Positions 13,451 to 26,115 are shown, counted from the first letter of the stretch. The stretch: 64,000 bases of DNA from Trichopria drosophilae (GCA_030407085.1 CM059587.1:26013001-26077000), one strand, 5' to 3'. Translations and numbers: made by a program. The notes: generated from the letters alone by a model not told the origin.

Positions 13451-15109
13451 TTAGAGAGAATATAATCTACAATACAATTAATTTGTTTAATGCGAATATT
13501 TACCTCGGTATAGTATGGAGGAGAATAGCTTTGTTTTTTTAAATTGTAATGAAATGGTCTTATAAGCTGCTAATTGGGTAATTAAAACTCGCAAGCTTTT
13601 AAAAATTACGTTACGTTTGACTTAAAAGTACCGGTGTCATAATAACTGAAACCCCGAAGGATTATGATTTTACTCGCAATTATCCTTTCGAGTGGTAGAA
13701 AGGTGGAGAAAATTCCGCATGGTTTCTCTGTAGTATTTATAAGCGGATCTTTGTCGCGTGAAAGGATACTTTAAAGATACTTACATTTTTTGTATATTGA
13801 CGAGGAAAAATGTGGTTTAGGGTTAAAAAGTGTTTTGACGAAGACCTCTAATTGTCTCGGTGCAACCTCGAAAAATATTACAGAAGAAGATAAAATTGAT
13901 TTAAACCCGTTTTCTAGAAATAATAATAAATTCGATTGTATTTTAAATTAAATTCAATTGAGTGAATCTTAAGCTTGATTCTTTTTGAAAATTGAAGGAT
14001 ACACGTCATGAAGTAATTCGCCGGATTTTGGAGTCGTGCAATTCATGCATTTGTACGTCTTACGAATGATTACGCAGTTAAAACAAAAGAAATAACGTCA
14101 GTGCCATGCGTGAATACGTAAAAAGAAATCTTATATTTCACGGAACATTACTTTCTGGTGAGATCAGGTATCTCATATTGCTCGGCGGAATAGTAATTCT
14201 ATACCAGGGTATTTCGGTAAGAAACCTCTAATATGTCTATTGTATGATCGTTCGGCAATTTTTATTAATCCACCAAAAATAGGCAGTATTAAATAACAAC
14301 AATTCAATTCTTGAATGCAATCTTCTAAACAATAAATCGACGCAAGCAAACCAACTGTAAATTTTGTTTTTTTTAGTAGCGGAAGTAATTAAGAGTCTTT
14401 TGCCGCTACGAAATTCATAATATTCTTTTCGATTCACACCACAGTTCTCAATATTATAAATAATGCAATAAAAATAATGTTACTAATGTGTGTTAAGATT
14501 TAAATGGCAGACTTACGTATCTTCTAAAATTTACTATTACTTTCGGAAGCTTTTCTATTCTTTGTAGAGGAATTGCTGCACAGAATAAAATATCCTATAC
14601 AAATAGGTCAATTTACTTATATAGAAATTCGAGTGTGTTGTCCATTGCTCTATTAGAAAACGAGAACATTTCTGAATATTCAAAGAATGTAGTCAGTAAG
14701 CAGTGCATATATCTGTGGTTGTACAAAAACAAGACATAAGTTTATTATAGGTATTTAACTTAAATCGTTCAAATTTTAATAAGATGAATTTAAAAACTAT
14801 TATGTTCACTGTTTAATAGTACATTAGTAGTAAACAACCCCCTATATTATTATGAAGTATTTTTATTCTGTGATAAAATACTCCAACTTTAAAACATTTC
14901 AATTTGGAAAAATGATATATGTCCGTGTTTTTTCTGAAACGATGATAAATAAAAATCTACTTTTATTAATTTAAACTGTTGTATCTGTATATTTCATTTA
15001 ACTTCCTGTAAAATAACACTACTCATATATCATGCAATAAACATAAAAATTCCTTAATATATCAATAGTACTCAGGACAAATGTCCTTGGAGTCAAATTT
15101 GAGACCGAT

Positions 15110-15275
15110 CCCTGAAAGAATGAATTCTAACTCTTGAATTTTCACTTCAGAAAGAGTGAGTTTATACTGCATGCAAAGAGAGCTTTCACTCGTGAAAAGT
15201 GATAATTCACAATTTCACTATAGAGCGTCTCCATTTCCACTGTACTGAGAGTAAATTCTCACTCCACGAAAATAG
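15110..15275. repeat. AGTGAAA/TTTCACT word cluster
   Basis: Alternating TTTCACT, AGAGTGAG, CGTGAAAAGTG, TTTCACTA and TTCTCACTCC words fill about 160 bp. No coding sequence; boundaries are uncertain. Confidence 0.5.
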
Positions 15276-17068
15276 GGGAATCAGTATTTAAGACACAAGT
15301 TGATTAGTAATTTTTTGTTATTATTGATCTTATAGAATAAAAATATTTATTGCATATACTTATTAAAAAGTCTCGATCTTATGATTTAAAATAAAAACAA
15401 TATATATAACGACGTTTCGACGTCATCATTATGTATGTCATCTTCATTTTACTCAAGTATAATCAGAAAATGCAGAAAAAATACAGCAATATTCTATAAT
15501 TTCGTTACGTACAGTTGTTCGCAAAAGTGTTAGTTATTATTACACATTCTGCTTGGAATTCTTATTTTACGAGAGTGAAAAATAATCAACTGTAGTATGA
15601 GTGTAAACAATTGTTTAAAACAACTTTGAAAAATATCCTACGAAAAAGTTAAAATTATAAAAATGCAAATTTTCTACAAATAAAAATGAGGAGATTCACC
15701 TCGCTATAAATCCGTATTATATTTTGCATTGACCCATTTTAATTAGGATGTACAACTACAAGGGGTGCCGTTTCTGATCTTGAAGTCCAAATCTGATGGC
15801 ACGGGATAGTGGAATAAATACATAAAGATTCTTGTCCAACTTGAGATCATCTCAACCACTAAACTTTTGTCATGTTGGCTGTCCGAGTTTCGTCCTTTGT
15901 AATTTCTTTTCGCAAGGTTTCATTCGAATGTAATAGTCGTTCGTTAGCGAAGCGTTGATCGTTATCAAAATTGCTTTCAAAAGGGGTAAAACGAAAAACG
16001 TGTCATCGCAGTGATGTAAGGTAAGCTTTGTTTATAGAAAGTTTTTTCATTTTCTTATGCGTCTAGTGAAAAGAATTCTAGTATATATTTACAAGGAACA
16101 ATTGGGCGTTATCTACCTAGTTGTCTTGCGTAACCACTTAAAAAATCGTCTGATTTCAAGTAAATGATATATTTTATTATGGGTAAACATTTTTTTACAA
16201 TTTAAGAATTTTAATTCTCTCCATTATTCGGAATAAAAATTATAATTAATTGCATACACAGAGAGGAAAAATTGATGGAACCATGGGAAAAGGTAGAAGT
16301 GATTTAAAAATATTATAATAGTATAGTATTAACAATGTTAAAAGTTGTTGTTGACTGTATGCTACGTTCATAATGTAGAATATTGTAAAATATGTCATAC
16401 AATATATATAGTTTATATACCAAAAGATTGTTTTTGTTTGATCAATTTTTTAAAATCTATTTTATTACTCAGGAATATTTAATGTGACTAATCGTAAAAT
16501 CGTGATAGATTTGATATAGGCATGGTCTTGTTTACTATCGAAGTAATTAATTAAACTATTTTTCGTAATTCTAGGTTTTACTTTTGTAAAATGCTTCCAT
16601 CAACTACTTTTTTCTCTCTGCGTATGCAAACACTTGACGAGACCAAACTAATCACTTAATAGATCTAATACAAAAAAGAGGTTGTTATTCCGACAGTTGG
16701 GGGTAGAAAATTCCACCTATTGTGTAAATGTAAACTCTATGTTAACCTTGGACGGTATTATTATCAGATTAATTATAGTTTTTAGTTACCATTTTACAGT
16801 ATTTATAATTTTGAAACAGAAGATTATGGATCTAATAATACAATATTTGGCGTTTTTCATTTCCACCAGTTTTAACTTAAACATGCCATTCTGTGCCCAG
16901 GTGAGTGTAATACAATAGTTGTATGTTTGTGTAATAGGTAAAGTTTTTGACTACTTACATCCTAATAAATCAGTCAATTTTTAATGGCTGTATTAACAAA
17001 ATCAATAAATTATACATTCTCACATCGTTTCTCCTAGTTTAGTTTTGTCAGGCATCGGTCCAATCGAA

Positions 17069-17965
17069 CACCGAGAAAAAAATCCACAGTTAAATTGACT
17101 ATATCGCATAGTTGGAAAATAGTTAAATTTACCACTTTCATAGTGGATTTTACTTTAATTTTGTTACACCAACTATTTCTTCATAATTAAAAAGATCAAC
17201 CATGTAGAATGATTTAAATAAATATGACAAATATAGTTAAAATAACTATAATCTAGAGCAGTCCTCATTTCATAATATGTCCCGTAGTGAATCTTTATAT
17301 TTACTATTATGCATAGTTAACGTTTGTATTTATTACAAATCCATAGTAAAGACTGCCGCACCCCATGTGTTTTGATGCCGCCAGGTGGCGACGCGGCGTT
17401 CGCAGCTTGTTTCTTTCAACCCGTGGGTCCCGTTATTGAAGTAGATTTTCATTTGGTCATAAGAAGGACCGTCGGATATGATAATAAATAATACATGTCG
17501 TATACACACGTGTATTTACAGACTACTCACATGACATTGAAATTTGCGTAATGGCATAATGGCATAAAACATTTTTTAACTGGCTAGAGTGTGATATTTA
17601 CAAACTGTTGTTTCTCTCTTTGTTTTATATTAAACAAAGAACGAAGGGAGAAAAGTGGACTTTTCATATGCTATGATATATATAGTTTACAAATATTTTT
17701 AAAAAGTAAAATTGACTCCTTTCCATATTTTCAATGACAATTTCTTATAGAATTTCTCCCAGTGAAGGCAGTAATTTTCTGAAATCACCATTTCAAAATA
17801 TTTGAGTCTATTTGTCTATTATGATAGTATTTTGAATCATGAAAGAGTAGTTAAACTTTACTATTTCAGAATGGTTATTTTAACTATTAACATGCATAGT
17901 CCTCAATTCACACAATGATTCATAATAAAAAAATGGTAATTTCAACAACTTTTTTTCTGAGTGAA
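17069..17965. mobile_element. composite palindromic-word element, TAGTTAAA family, with CTCF-like core
   Basis: The ends GAACACCGAGAAAAAAA (17067-17083) and TTTTTTTCTGAGTGAAC (about 17950-17965) are imperfect inverted copies. Two clusters of TAGTTAAA/TTTAACTA and TTTACTAT words (17075-17345 and 17780-17950) flank a word-free core of about 430 bp. The core contains the GC-rich motif GCCGCCAGGTGGCGAC at 17377-17392. Layout matches the 24.6-26.1 kb element although the words differ. The core has no ORF I can support. Confidence 0.5.
17377..17392 (-). promoter_or_regulatory. CTCF-like motif GTCGCCACCTGGCGGC
   Basis: On the minus strand this reads GTCGCCACCTGGCGGC, close to the CTCF core in the GCCMYCTNGTGG orientation and near-palindromic. 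It shares GCCACCTGGCG with the site at 4245. It lies inside the core of a palindromic-word element. Binding is inferred from motif shape only. Confidence 0.3.
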
Positions 17966-18133
17966 CATATTTTTTTTAATGTTCTGTCATTATTTAATAA
18001 TATCATTTATTCAATAAAATAAATGGTTACCTGAATCGTGAAGTTTATTTTTTTCGTGTAGGCATAATGTTACCTTAAACTTTCTTTAAACAATGTACCA
18101 CTCGTGAAAACTGTGCTTAATATTGGAATTCAT

Positions 18134-18391
18134 ATGGTAAAAGTTTTGCTAATTGGTTTGTTTGGGAGCATTACATACGGAAAGTTTCAACTAGACCTCC
18201 AAACCGCACGAGCGCTATTCAAAGATCAGTGCTCAATAAAGAGAAGCCACGTATCAAAAGGGGATAAAGACGAGAGCACACTCGGGCAAGCACGAAACCT
18301 ATGTTTGTCTGCCTACAGATTCGAGTACAAAAAACCGCATGTTAAAGTGACCGATTGTATACCTTTCAAACTTTATACGTCAAATATTTGA
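18134..18391 (+). CDS. possible small secreted protein, 85 residues, inside dmrt99B intron 1
   Basis: Starting at ATG 18134, the product opens with a classic short signal-peptide shape: M-V-K, then the hydrophobic core VLLIGLFGSIT, then a small-residue cleavage region YGK. The rest is a charged mature part of about 68 residues with three cysteines (residues 33, 58 and 76). The coding stretch is richer in GC and Arg/Ala/Gln codons (CTC, ACC, GCA, CGA, GCG) than the flanking AT-rich DNA, which favours real or formerly real coding sequence. It lies on the strand opposite to dmrt99B, so it would be a nested gene. I do not recognise the family. The cysteine spacing does not fit odorant-binding proteins, which need C-x3-C. 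It could also be one exon of a longer gene, or chance; no clear polyadenylation signal follows. Confidence 0.3.
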   Translation: MVKVLLIGLFGSITYGKFQLDLQTARALFKDQCSIKRSHVSKGDKDESTLGQARNLCLSAYRFEYKKPHVKVTDCIPFKLYTSNI

Positions 18392-18702
18392 GGAAAAAAT
18401 ACGGAAAAAGCCCATCATTCAAAGTCATAACGATTACGAAGTCAATTTTTTAAATTACATTATTTTTAGAAGTGCGCGGTTTATAAATACAACACAAAGT
18501 TTAAAAATGTTAAAATATAGAAAAAGAAAATAGGATGTAAATAACATGAAAACGGAGGTGAAAATGTATTAAAGTATATTATTTTTAAATTTATACGAAA
18601 TAACAGTGAGGTGTATGAAACAAATGAAGATGTAATGTATCAATATATTTCTTAACGATATTTTTATTTTTATTTTTGTGAAATGTATTAAATCCGTTAA
18701 TA

Positions 18703-18747
18703 TGTAGGGAGAGTGGGGTAGACGGTGACACGGGGCACACTGTTCCA
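18703..18747. repeat. GGGGTA-GACGGTGACACGGGGCAC dispersed-repeat fragment
   Basis: A G-rich stretch reading GGGAGAGTGGGGTAGACGG then TGACACGGGGCACAC. It resembles GGGGTAAGNTGGGGCAC-type repeat ends that I associate with insect genomes. A complementary TCTTATCTACCCCAGT lies near 20064, perhaps the other end of the same insertion (about 1.35 kb). Boundaries are not defined. Confidence 0.35.
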
Positions 18748-19354
18748 CTTAAGATTTCTCGAAAAATGAGCACCGAAAAAATCCAATATTATTGTAAAAA
18801 TGTAAAAATAACGGGGTTCTTAAGGGTGGTGGTGAATAATATATATATATATGAGTTTCGAGGTATCTAAAGTAACCTTTTTTTCTCCATTTCCTTTTGT
18901 CATTGTTACAAGTAGAACTATTCCGCAAAAAGTGATCGGCAGCACCATCTAAGACCAGTGTTTTGTAATTGTCTCGAAGACTTTTCAAATGAATCCCCAT
19001 GTTGCTATTTATGACTTTCGTACCCCCTTGCACCCCCATGTCCGCTCTTGGAGTTCGAGATTGTATCCCCCCTTAAAAGACAGACTTTTCGAAAAGTCGC
19101 AGGGCCTATTTTAGGAATTTTTGAAATTTTAATTCTGAGAAAAGATATCCAGCCGACCGGAGGTTGTACGTCCTGTATAGTGCTACTCCATTAATACACG
19201 AGTGTAGTCTCAACTTTGTAAACAAATTCTATCAATTGTAAACAACAGACATATATTCAACATTATTAGATTAAATTAGTTTTATAATGGGCCGAAATCA
19301 GCTACAAAATATACCGTTCCTTGAACATCATCCAAATACCACACCTTTAGATAT

Positions 19355-19600
19355 ACAGGGTGTCCCAGAACTCCCGAATAATATTGCAGGGGGTGAATCC
19401 TAACATCATTTTGACCCAGAAAGTTTCATACCAAAATCGGATCCGAAGCTCACAATTTGAGTGGCGAGCCATCGAAGTTTAAAAAAAAAATAATAGTTTT
19501 TTTGAAATAACTCGGCTGGTTTTAATGTTACTTTAACGAATGATGACTGATTTTGAAGCTTTTTTTATAGAATTAACTATTTCCATACTAAATAAAACAA
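19355..19600 (+). mobile_element. ACAGGGTGTCCCAGAA-type transposon remnant
   Basis: Begins ATATACAGGGTGTCCCAGAA followed by about 240 bp of non-coding sequence. This opening is a hallmark I associate with common insect repeats that end in ACAGGGTGTCCC. No coding remains. The assignment rests on recall of the motif, not on a search. Confidence 0.4.
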
Positions 19601-20202
19601 TAAAATTATCCTATTTACTATTTCCGGGTACTTAAAGTACATAACTTCACATATCAATTATAACCTTTTATGTTATTAATTCTACTACCTATGTTAAAAC
19701 TTATGTTAAAATTGTTTCTACTATTTCTTCATTGTTCCATTAACTGTTTTTTTCCTATGTGTATTTTTTGTTGTTATTATGTATATATAAATATTGTTGG
19801 TTTAACTAGACATATTGTTAAAACAACTATTTCTCTAATTAAACAACCCACAATGGTGGTTATTATAACCAGAAAAAATAGTACGGTAGTACTTAACAAG
19901 AACATTTTTTTGAATGTAAGATTCATTTGCGATGGTTTTTCTGATATGCAGAGCATTCAAAATAGTTCAAATTTCCACATATATTCGGGATTATTGAGTA
20001 AATTCACGTATAGTCATTTATATAATGAATGTAGCATTGGAATTATTTTGGCATAACATTTCGGTCTTATCTACCCCAGTAGAATTGAACATTATGTAAT
20101 AAATACAGGTTTGAGTATTGAAAATTATTCATCTTGTAAAATTATTCAGCCATGAAGAAGAAACATAAATTAAGTACTTTTTGTACTGAAAACGGATGGC
20201 GC

Positions 20203-20513
20203 ACTTTGGAGAAAAACGTGGTATATTTAACTTCATTTTTTAACCACATTTAACTTCATTTTTCTCCCAAATCTGACGTGATAGCAAAATTTTTTTTCAG
20301 CACGAAAAAATACGTCGGAAATGATACTTTGATTGTCAAAAATGAATTCCATTTTGATACAAAATAAACCGAAATTTTTCCAAAAACACTGATTTTGACA
20401 CATGTAACCACGTTTTTCTCCAAAATGTGACCTGGTAACAAAATTCTGATAGCACCATAGTTTTCACCACGAAAAAATACTTCGGAAGTGATACTTCGCT
20501 TGTAAAAAATAAA
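20203..20513. repeat. two tandem copies of an approximately 156-bp unit plus an inverted flank
   Basis: CTCCNAAATNTGACNTG...AGCACGAAAAAATAC(G/T)TCGGAA(A/G)TGATACTT occurs twice, starting near 20262 and 20418. The opening TTTGGAGAAAAACGTGG (about 20205) is the inverted copy of CCACGTTTTTCTCCAAA (about 20409). Non-coding and probably a transposon relic. Confidence 0.5.
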
Positions 20514-21529
20514 TTCCTCTTTCTCGATCCTTAATTATTCAGTTGTATACATACCATAAATGTAAACCAATTTAGAATTAAATAGTCAACTTAAATAGGC
20601 AATTTAAAAAATAGCCTTTTGTACTAGTAAAAATAGTTCTGAATTGTAACATACTATCACTGACAAATGTCCACGCTATTATTTCATAGAATTTCTTGAG
20701 GTCGCTGATTAAGCATTGTAAATGAGAATTTCAACATTCAAAATGTCAGTTCCAATGTGGCGGATAAAAGTGTCAAGAATATACACCAAATTATATGAAA
20801 TCCATCCCTTGCGGTTTTCAATGATCGGTATTTAATTGCTAATTACACAGTTTTGTTTATGATCATCTGAAAATAGACATTCCAATGAACAAAATCCAAT
20901 ACAAAAACGTTTAAAAATCTAAATGTTTAACGCGAGAATGTTCGGTTAAAGTTAGAGGGGTCATTTTTCGTTTTTAATTCAATATAACATTTGCAAATGA
21001 ATATTTTTATTTGAAAAAATTACGCCTTATTTGGGATATGAAAAGGCAAGTTTCTTCCAAATTTGGTGAAAAAATATTTTTTTGCGCGCGAAAAAAAATT
21101 AAAAACGAAAAAACGTGTATATTTATTTATCTCGAAAATTTGGAGGTTATGTGAAAAATTATGTATACAAAAGTTATAGATCTTTTTAATATCTACAACT
21201 TGTTTATAAAATATGTTTCGATTGGAGGTCAACTTTCGTCGGAAATAAAATTGCATATTATCAATTCTAGCTAGAAAATTCCATATGCATGACACTCGCA
21301 ATTAAAAGTGGTTTAGGCTCACCGTGGTATTTTGACCGAATAAAGATCATAACTACATTTGTCGAAAAAATTTGGTTCCTTGAAGAAATAATGATAAAAA
21401 TGAAAAAAATAGCCGTTTTATTAATTACAACTTAAAAAAGGGAAATGTTATTGTTATTGTTCAGAAAAGTCTAGCAAATTCTTTGTGGAAAATTAAAGTG
21501 ACTTTTGTAATAATGTGTACTAAATTTCG

Positions 21530-21735
21530 TAGAGTGAAAATTCACTCTATATGGATTAAAAATCAAACCACTCCAATTAAAGAGTGAATTGTCACTCTTA
21601 TCAAGCAAAAACCCATTCCTTATAAAGTTAAAACTAACTATATTATAGAGTAAAGATTCATTCTTAAAGAGTAAGAATACACTCTTTCACTACTGTGGAT
21701 CAATTTTCACTTCATAAAGAGTGAGATTTCACCCC
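21530..21735. repeat. AGAGTGAAA/TTTCACTCT word cluster
   Basis: At least ten copies of AGAGTGAA or its complement lie within 205 bp, several paired as short palindromes such as AGAGTGAAAATTCACTCT. Same family as the clusters at 13.4, 15.1, 25.1 and 25.7 kb. Confidence 0.55.
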
Positions 21736-22899
21736 AATAAATTTACAGAGTACGTGTTCTATAATCTTTCAGTGAAATGCATATTTTTTACTAGAATGTT
21801 TGTGAACTTTACTGTTTTATATTACCCATGAAACTGTGAATTTTGTTGGTTAATCGAATAATCCGAATTTGCTGGATGAATTTTTCGCGTCGAGCGGACT
21901 GCGCGAAGAAACGCGGCCTCGCTTTTGTTTTTCCCCTTATTGTAATCCACTTCTGAATAAACTGTACTTTTTAACAAAGCCGGATAAATGCTCGATTCAA
22001 ATTTTTACGCATTAAAACATTTAATAATAATATTATTGTATAAGAATGAACCTCTGAATGCTGCGCGCGTGCGGTACTTGAAGGGACCGCATGCTTTTTA
22101 GCTGCCTCAATTACTGCGAAAGGCACTTCCCGTATACCGTGTCGGCTCAAAATTGGTTCGAGGAGTGGAATAGGGTGGTTAAAAGGTACCCCAACACAGC
22201 CTACAATACAAAGTTATTAAAAACTATAAAATCGCTGTGTATATAAGCGGGCAAACGAAGGGAGAATTATAAGATTGAATGCAAACGATTTTTCGAAGTG
22301 AGACGTAATTGTACACTTTCCAAAGTCAACGATGTCGAAAATATTAACGATTGCAGTGTAATGTCGCGAAAAACTTACAAAGATACTTCGTAGTCTCGTT
22401 TTCTCAAAGCAGGCTTCAATAGTCCACTCGAATTCTTTAGGGTCCAGTTTTTTGTCCGAAGAAGAGAAACTTATATTTACATCGGGAGAGGAATATAGAA
22501 AAAAGAGAATTGAGTAATGCATTTAATCATGTTCACATATTTTATACGAGAGGTATAATTTCATACTTCTAGTTGTATGTTTTAAACTATAACGCATTAA
22601 TAAGAACCTACTGAAATTTGACATACTTTCATGGGACGCAATCTATGACATATGGTATATGGGAAATTTGCCATGTAATTTACGGTAAGATGATGACTTA
22701 AGAGAAATTTCATAAATTAATGTTTACGTCCTATTGATATTTTTATATAGCGCTTCATTAGAAATTTCCCTGAAGATTTTTATCGAATAGGTTAAATTTT
22801 AGTACATAATTTACCAAATATGAATATGTGTTCTTCCTTAAAAGTCCAGTGGTTTTGAAATGAGAAATTAGGTTCTGATTAAAAATGACTATGCCTTTG

Positions 22900-23100
22900 C
22901 TAATTCCCTATTCTGAACTTGAAAATATGAAGGCTTTGCTGCGGTCCATCGACCAACATTTCGACAAGTTTCGAGCTCCCACCGAGGGGTGGCGCATAAG
23001 TGCCGTATTTAACACACGCAACACATGTAGTGCATATTCTACACTCAAACTTTCTCGCAAGCGGTTAGAGCACAAGTAGGTACGTATATATGAAAGCATG
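22900..23100 (+). repeat. dispersed repeat with GAGGGGTGGCGC and GCAAGCGG motifs
   Basis: A block less AT-rich than its surroundings, open in one frame on each strand. It contains CACCGAGGGGTGGCGCATAA and TTCTCGCAAGCGGTTAGAGC. I believe related text recurs across insect genomes as non-coding repeat and regard the open frames as accidental. The 10-mer CACCGAGGGG recurs in complement near 34835. Confidence 0.3.
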
Positions 23101-24288
23101 TTTTACAGTACCACATGTGTAAGTAATGCGGCCGTGCACACAAATACTGATCTGTGTTTATCATATGGCGTCGAATAGTGGTATGTGTATATTAGGTGTA
23201 TCTTTTGCAAGGTGCGAATGAGCGCGTGTTTGTGATTTTCATGTATAGTATGTAAATAACTTATTTCTGTTTATACCGTGAAATCCGCGGCAAAAGAGTA
23301 TTACAACAAACGAATCTCGTAAGTGAGAGCCTGAGTCTTTTCGGGCGAAAGTGAACCAAGGTATAAACATCAGAAATTTCTCTCCGTGTATGAACCCTTA
23401 AATTTCCACTGGAAATTGTTGAGAATTTTTGTTTAACAAAGGCATCCACTAGGTCAGAAAGTCTAAACTAGGGCAAAATTACCAAATTACTAATATTCGA
23501 CTTCTTATAGGTACCTTCTCCTAAATTGGACTATGCCTTTAAAGTCCAAATGCCTTCCATTACTTAATGTCGACTTAAAATTTACCGTGTTTTTATTCCC
23601 CATTTACCTGAAATAGAAGTCGATTCGATGTTATTCAGGTTAGGGCCGTTATGTAGTTGGACCTATTCGGAAGTGGAATTGACGTAATTTCCATCAATTT
23701 TGCTTGGGTTGGTATGTCCCTCTCTCTGTAGTATTTTTAAAATATGGAAAAGTCCCCATAATTTAGTACACTTTACTTTATTATGGGAATTTTTCATTTT
23801 TGTTTACAATGAATTAAAAGCATAAACAATTTTACAAATATTCATTTACTAATTTTTAAGGTCAGCGTAAATTTGAATTTATTTGAGTTCAATATTCAAT
23901 AAGATACTTGAACATTATTAATGGGGTAAAATTGGACTTCACAATTTCATATGATGGATTGCGTTATTTTTTCTGATGATATAAAAAAAATGTGTTAGAC
24001 ATCGGTTGTATACGCCGTAATTAGTGGATCGTAAGCATATGCTATTTTAGGTCTTAAAAAAACGTTAGCAATAAAAGCGCACATTCAGTTATAAGTACAA
24101 TATTAATGTTTATTTACAAAAAACAATAATTCTCAATTAAAGATGCAAATTTAACTTTGTAACTTATAATGTAATACATGACGTTAGAGTCTACTCCAAA
24201 TGATCTAGACCCTAGATAGAATGATTTGTTTAGTAAGCATGGTATCTTAAGTTGATGTATAAAGCTTCAAACGATAAATGGATCTCCA

Positions 24289-24615
24289 ATGTCCGTCGGT
24301 CGAGTTGTCTATGACGTTTACGGTTCATTAAGATTACTCGGGTGCAATGCTAATGGTCCATCTCAATCGCATATAATTCAATTGACCATCTCACTGCTCG
24401 TCTCTTATTTCGATTATTGCACCACAATTTTCAAGGATCTCAACTCCGACTCGAGATTGCAGGTTGAAGTCATGCTCAAAACTATTATATCAGATTTATA
24501 TTCTTACTCAGATGTTGCACGCCAAATTTTGACGTTTATGTACAGAATCTTGCAATTGAAAAACATAAACTTTATTCAAATTGGAAACTACATTATTCTG
24601 TGCTATTCACTTTGA
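24289..24615 (+). pseudogene. non-LTR retrotransposon reverse-transcriptase fragment
   Basis: The open frame encodes a stretch like the C-terminal region of Jockey/I-type LINE reverse transcriptases: VGRVVYDVYGSLRLL, then SHIIQLTISLLVSYFDYCTT and IFKDLNSDSRLQVE. This corresponds to the family pattern VGRVYG-LR-L ... L---LI-P-FDYC---F-DL. After about residue 65 the resemblance fades, probably through frameshift and decay. There is no N-terminal endonuclease or catalytic YXDD region, so this is a short dead fragment. The inverted-repeat element at 24635 begins 20 bp after its stop codon. Confidence 0.65.
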
Positions 24616-24634
24616 GAATTTTGGTAGATTACAC

Positions 24635-26115
24635 AGACCAACAAAATTGTGTTGCCCAATAAGTATGAGTCGATTGCGGTACAATTTTTGCTCCAGAATC
24701 CAAACCTGACCGCCTAAATAGCTAATTGGCTCCAATGTTTGAGATATTGGAGATCAAATAGATAAAACATTCGAGTCTAGGCATTTTTTAGCGCGTATTC
24801 ACAGCCCAAAATAATGCTGTTGTATCACCAGTAAGAGCCAATAGTGATAGGATTTTTCCCACAGAATCCAAATGTATTAAGTCAAAATATTGAATTGGAT
24901 CTATTTATTGCCCAAATTGAATGTCGAAAGGGTAAAAAATTGGATATTCTAAAATGTTTTTCTGGAAAAGTTGCCAAAGCGATAACGAGTTTGAAGTGAT
25001 TCCAATTTCAAAAAGTTTGACAGACTAAATCAATCCGCTATTTTGTATTATTTGTGTCACATTCTGCACTAAAATCCTTAAAGTGAAAACTCACTGGATA
25101 ACAGTGAAATCTGATGTTGAGATATAATGCCGATTGGACGACTCTCCTAAAAATGAAAATTCACTTTATTAAACAGTGGATTTTTTCACTGTATGTAAAA
25201 GCGAATATATCACTTATTATAAAAAGTGAAATTTCACTCCAAGCACAAGCGAATATTTAATAAATGTCTAATATTATTTATATATTTTTGGGTTACATGT
25301 ATTTACTCGGACCAACATTCATTGACTAATTTCCATAGATTCACGACTATCAATGTCTAATATTCCATTCGGTAATCTCAAACAACGATTGGTACGGCTA
25401 CCATCTATACAAAATGCGAATTTCTTTTGTACGTAATTAATCGCGTTTCACCGCTTGCGAGATTGGTATTACATTGGGTGGAAGCGTTAGATACGATACA
25501 TACGCGCCACCAGGCGGCGAATGTTCGATACATCACATTTTCTAGTCTTTCCGTCTTTCCATCAGATCGTCTGGTCAAAGTTCAGTCCAAAATGACCGCA
25601 CTCGCTATCTCATACGCATTTCGACTTTTTTGCTAACAATTAACAATCTCACTGTATCCAATGGAGTGAAAATGTCACTTTTATAAACATATCACTTTAG
25701 TAGAAAAAAAAGTCACTGCATTGTAGTGACATCTCGAAAAACGGCATTTCACTTTAAGTAATGGTGACATTTTCACTTTTAGAATTTTAAAGTGTCTAGT
25801 ACGGATATAAAAAATGTCCAAAAACATCATTTTGTCCCTTTGTACCTTCCGCATCAATATTTTGGCGTACATATTTGGATTCTGCGGTAAAATCTTTTCA
25901 AAATTGACGCTTATCGGTGGTACACCAGTATGTTTTTGGGCTGCGAATTGATGCTCAAAACGCCTGAAATCGAATTTTTTATCCCTTTAACCTTCAATAT
26001 CTCAAAAAGTAGAACAAATTGGATATTTTGGCGGTCCTATTTTAATTCTACAGCAAAGAGTCTACCAGAATCTTACTTATAGGGCAACATTAAATTCTTA
26101 AATTTTTGTTGTGCT
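24635..26115. mobile_element. 1.5-kb element with long diverged inverted repeats and two AGTGAAA clusters
   Basis: Both arms carry the same ordered blocks in opposite orientation: CAACAAAATT at the ends, TGTTGCCCAATAAGTA (24650) against TACTTATAGGGCAACA (26074), TTTGAGATATTGnAG, AGCCCAAAA, and CAGAATCCAAAT (24862) against ATTTGGATTCTG (25873). Arms are roughly 400 bp. Inside each lies an AGTGAAA/TTTCACT word cluster (25080-25250 and 25655-25800). Between the clusters is a word-free core of about 390 bp with a CTCF-like motif at 25504. No transposase is visible, so the element is non-autonomous and its superfamily unknown. Confidence 0.65.
25504..25519 (+). promoter_or_regulatory. CTCF-like motif GCGCCACCAGGCGGCG
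   Basis: This reads GCGCCACCAGGCGGCG, matching CCACNAGRKGGC at nearly every position. It sits in the word-free core of the inverted-repeat element at 24635-26115 and is an isolated GC-rich patch in AT-rich DNA. Function is inferred. Confidence 0.3.

Noticed and set aside
16682..16918. Possible exon ending at a CAG|GTGAGT donor near 16903
   Set aside because: The preceding translation is AT-driven and hydrophobic with no family likeness; a single donor match in 64 kb is expected by chance.
18134..18391. Odorant-binding protein identity for the small secreted ORF
   Set aside because: The required C-x3-C pair and six-cysteine spacing are absent.
19670..20056. 128-residue hydrophobic frame
   Set aside because: Extremely AT-rich translation (Leu, Ile, Phe, Tyr) running through a transposon remnant and an AACCAG word cluster. 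Not a membrane protein on this evidence.
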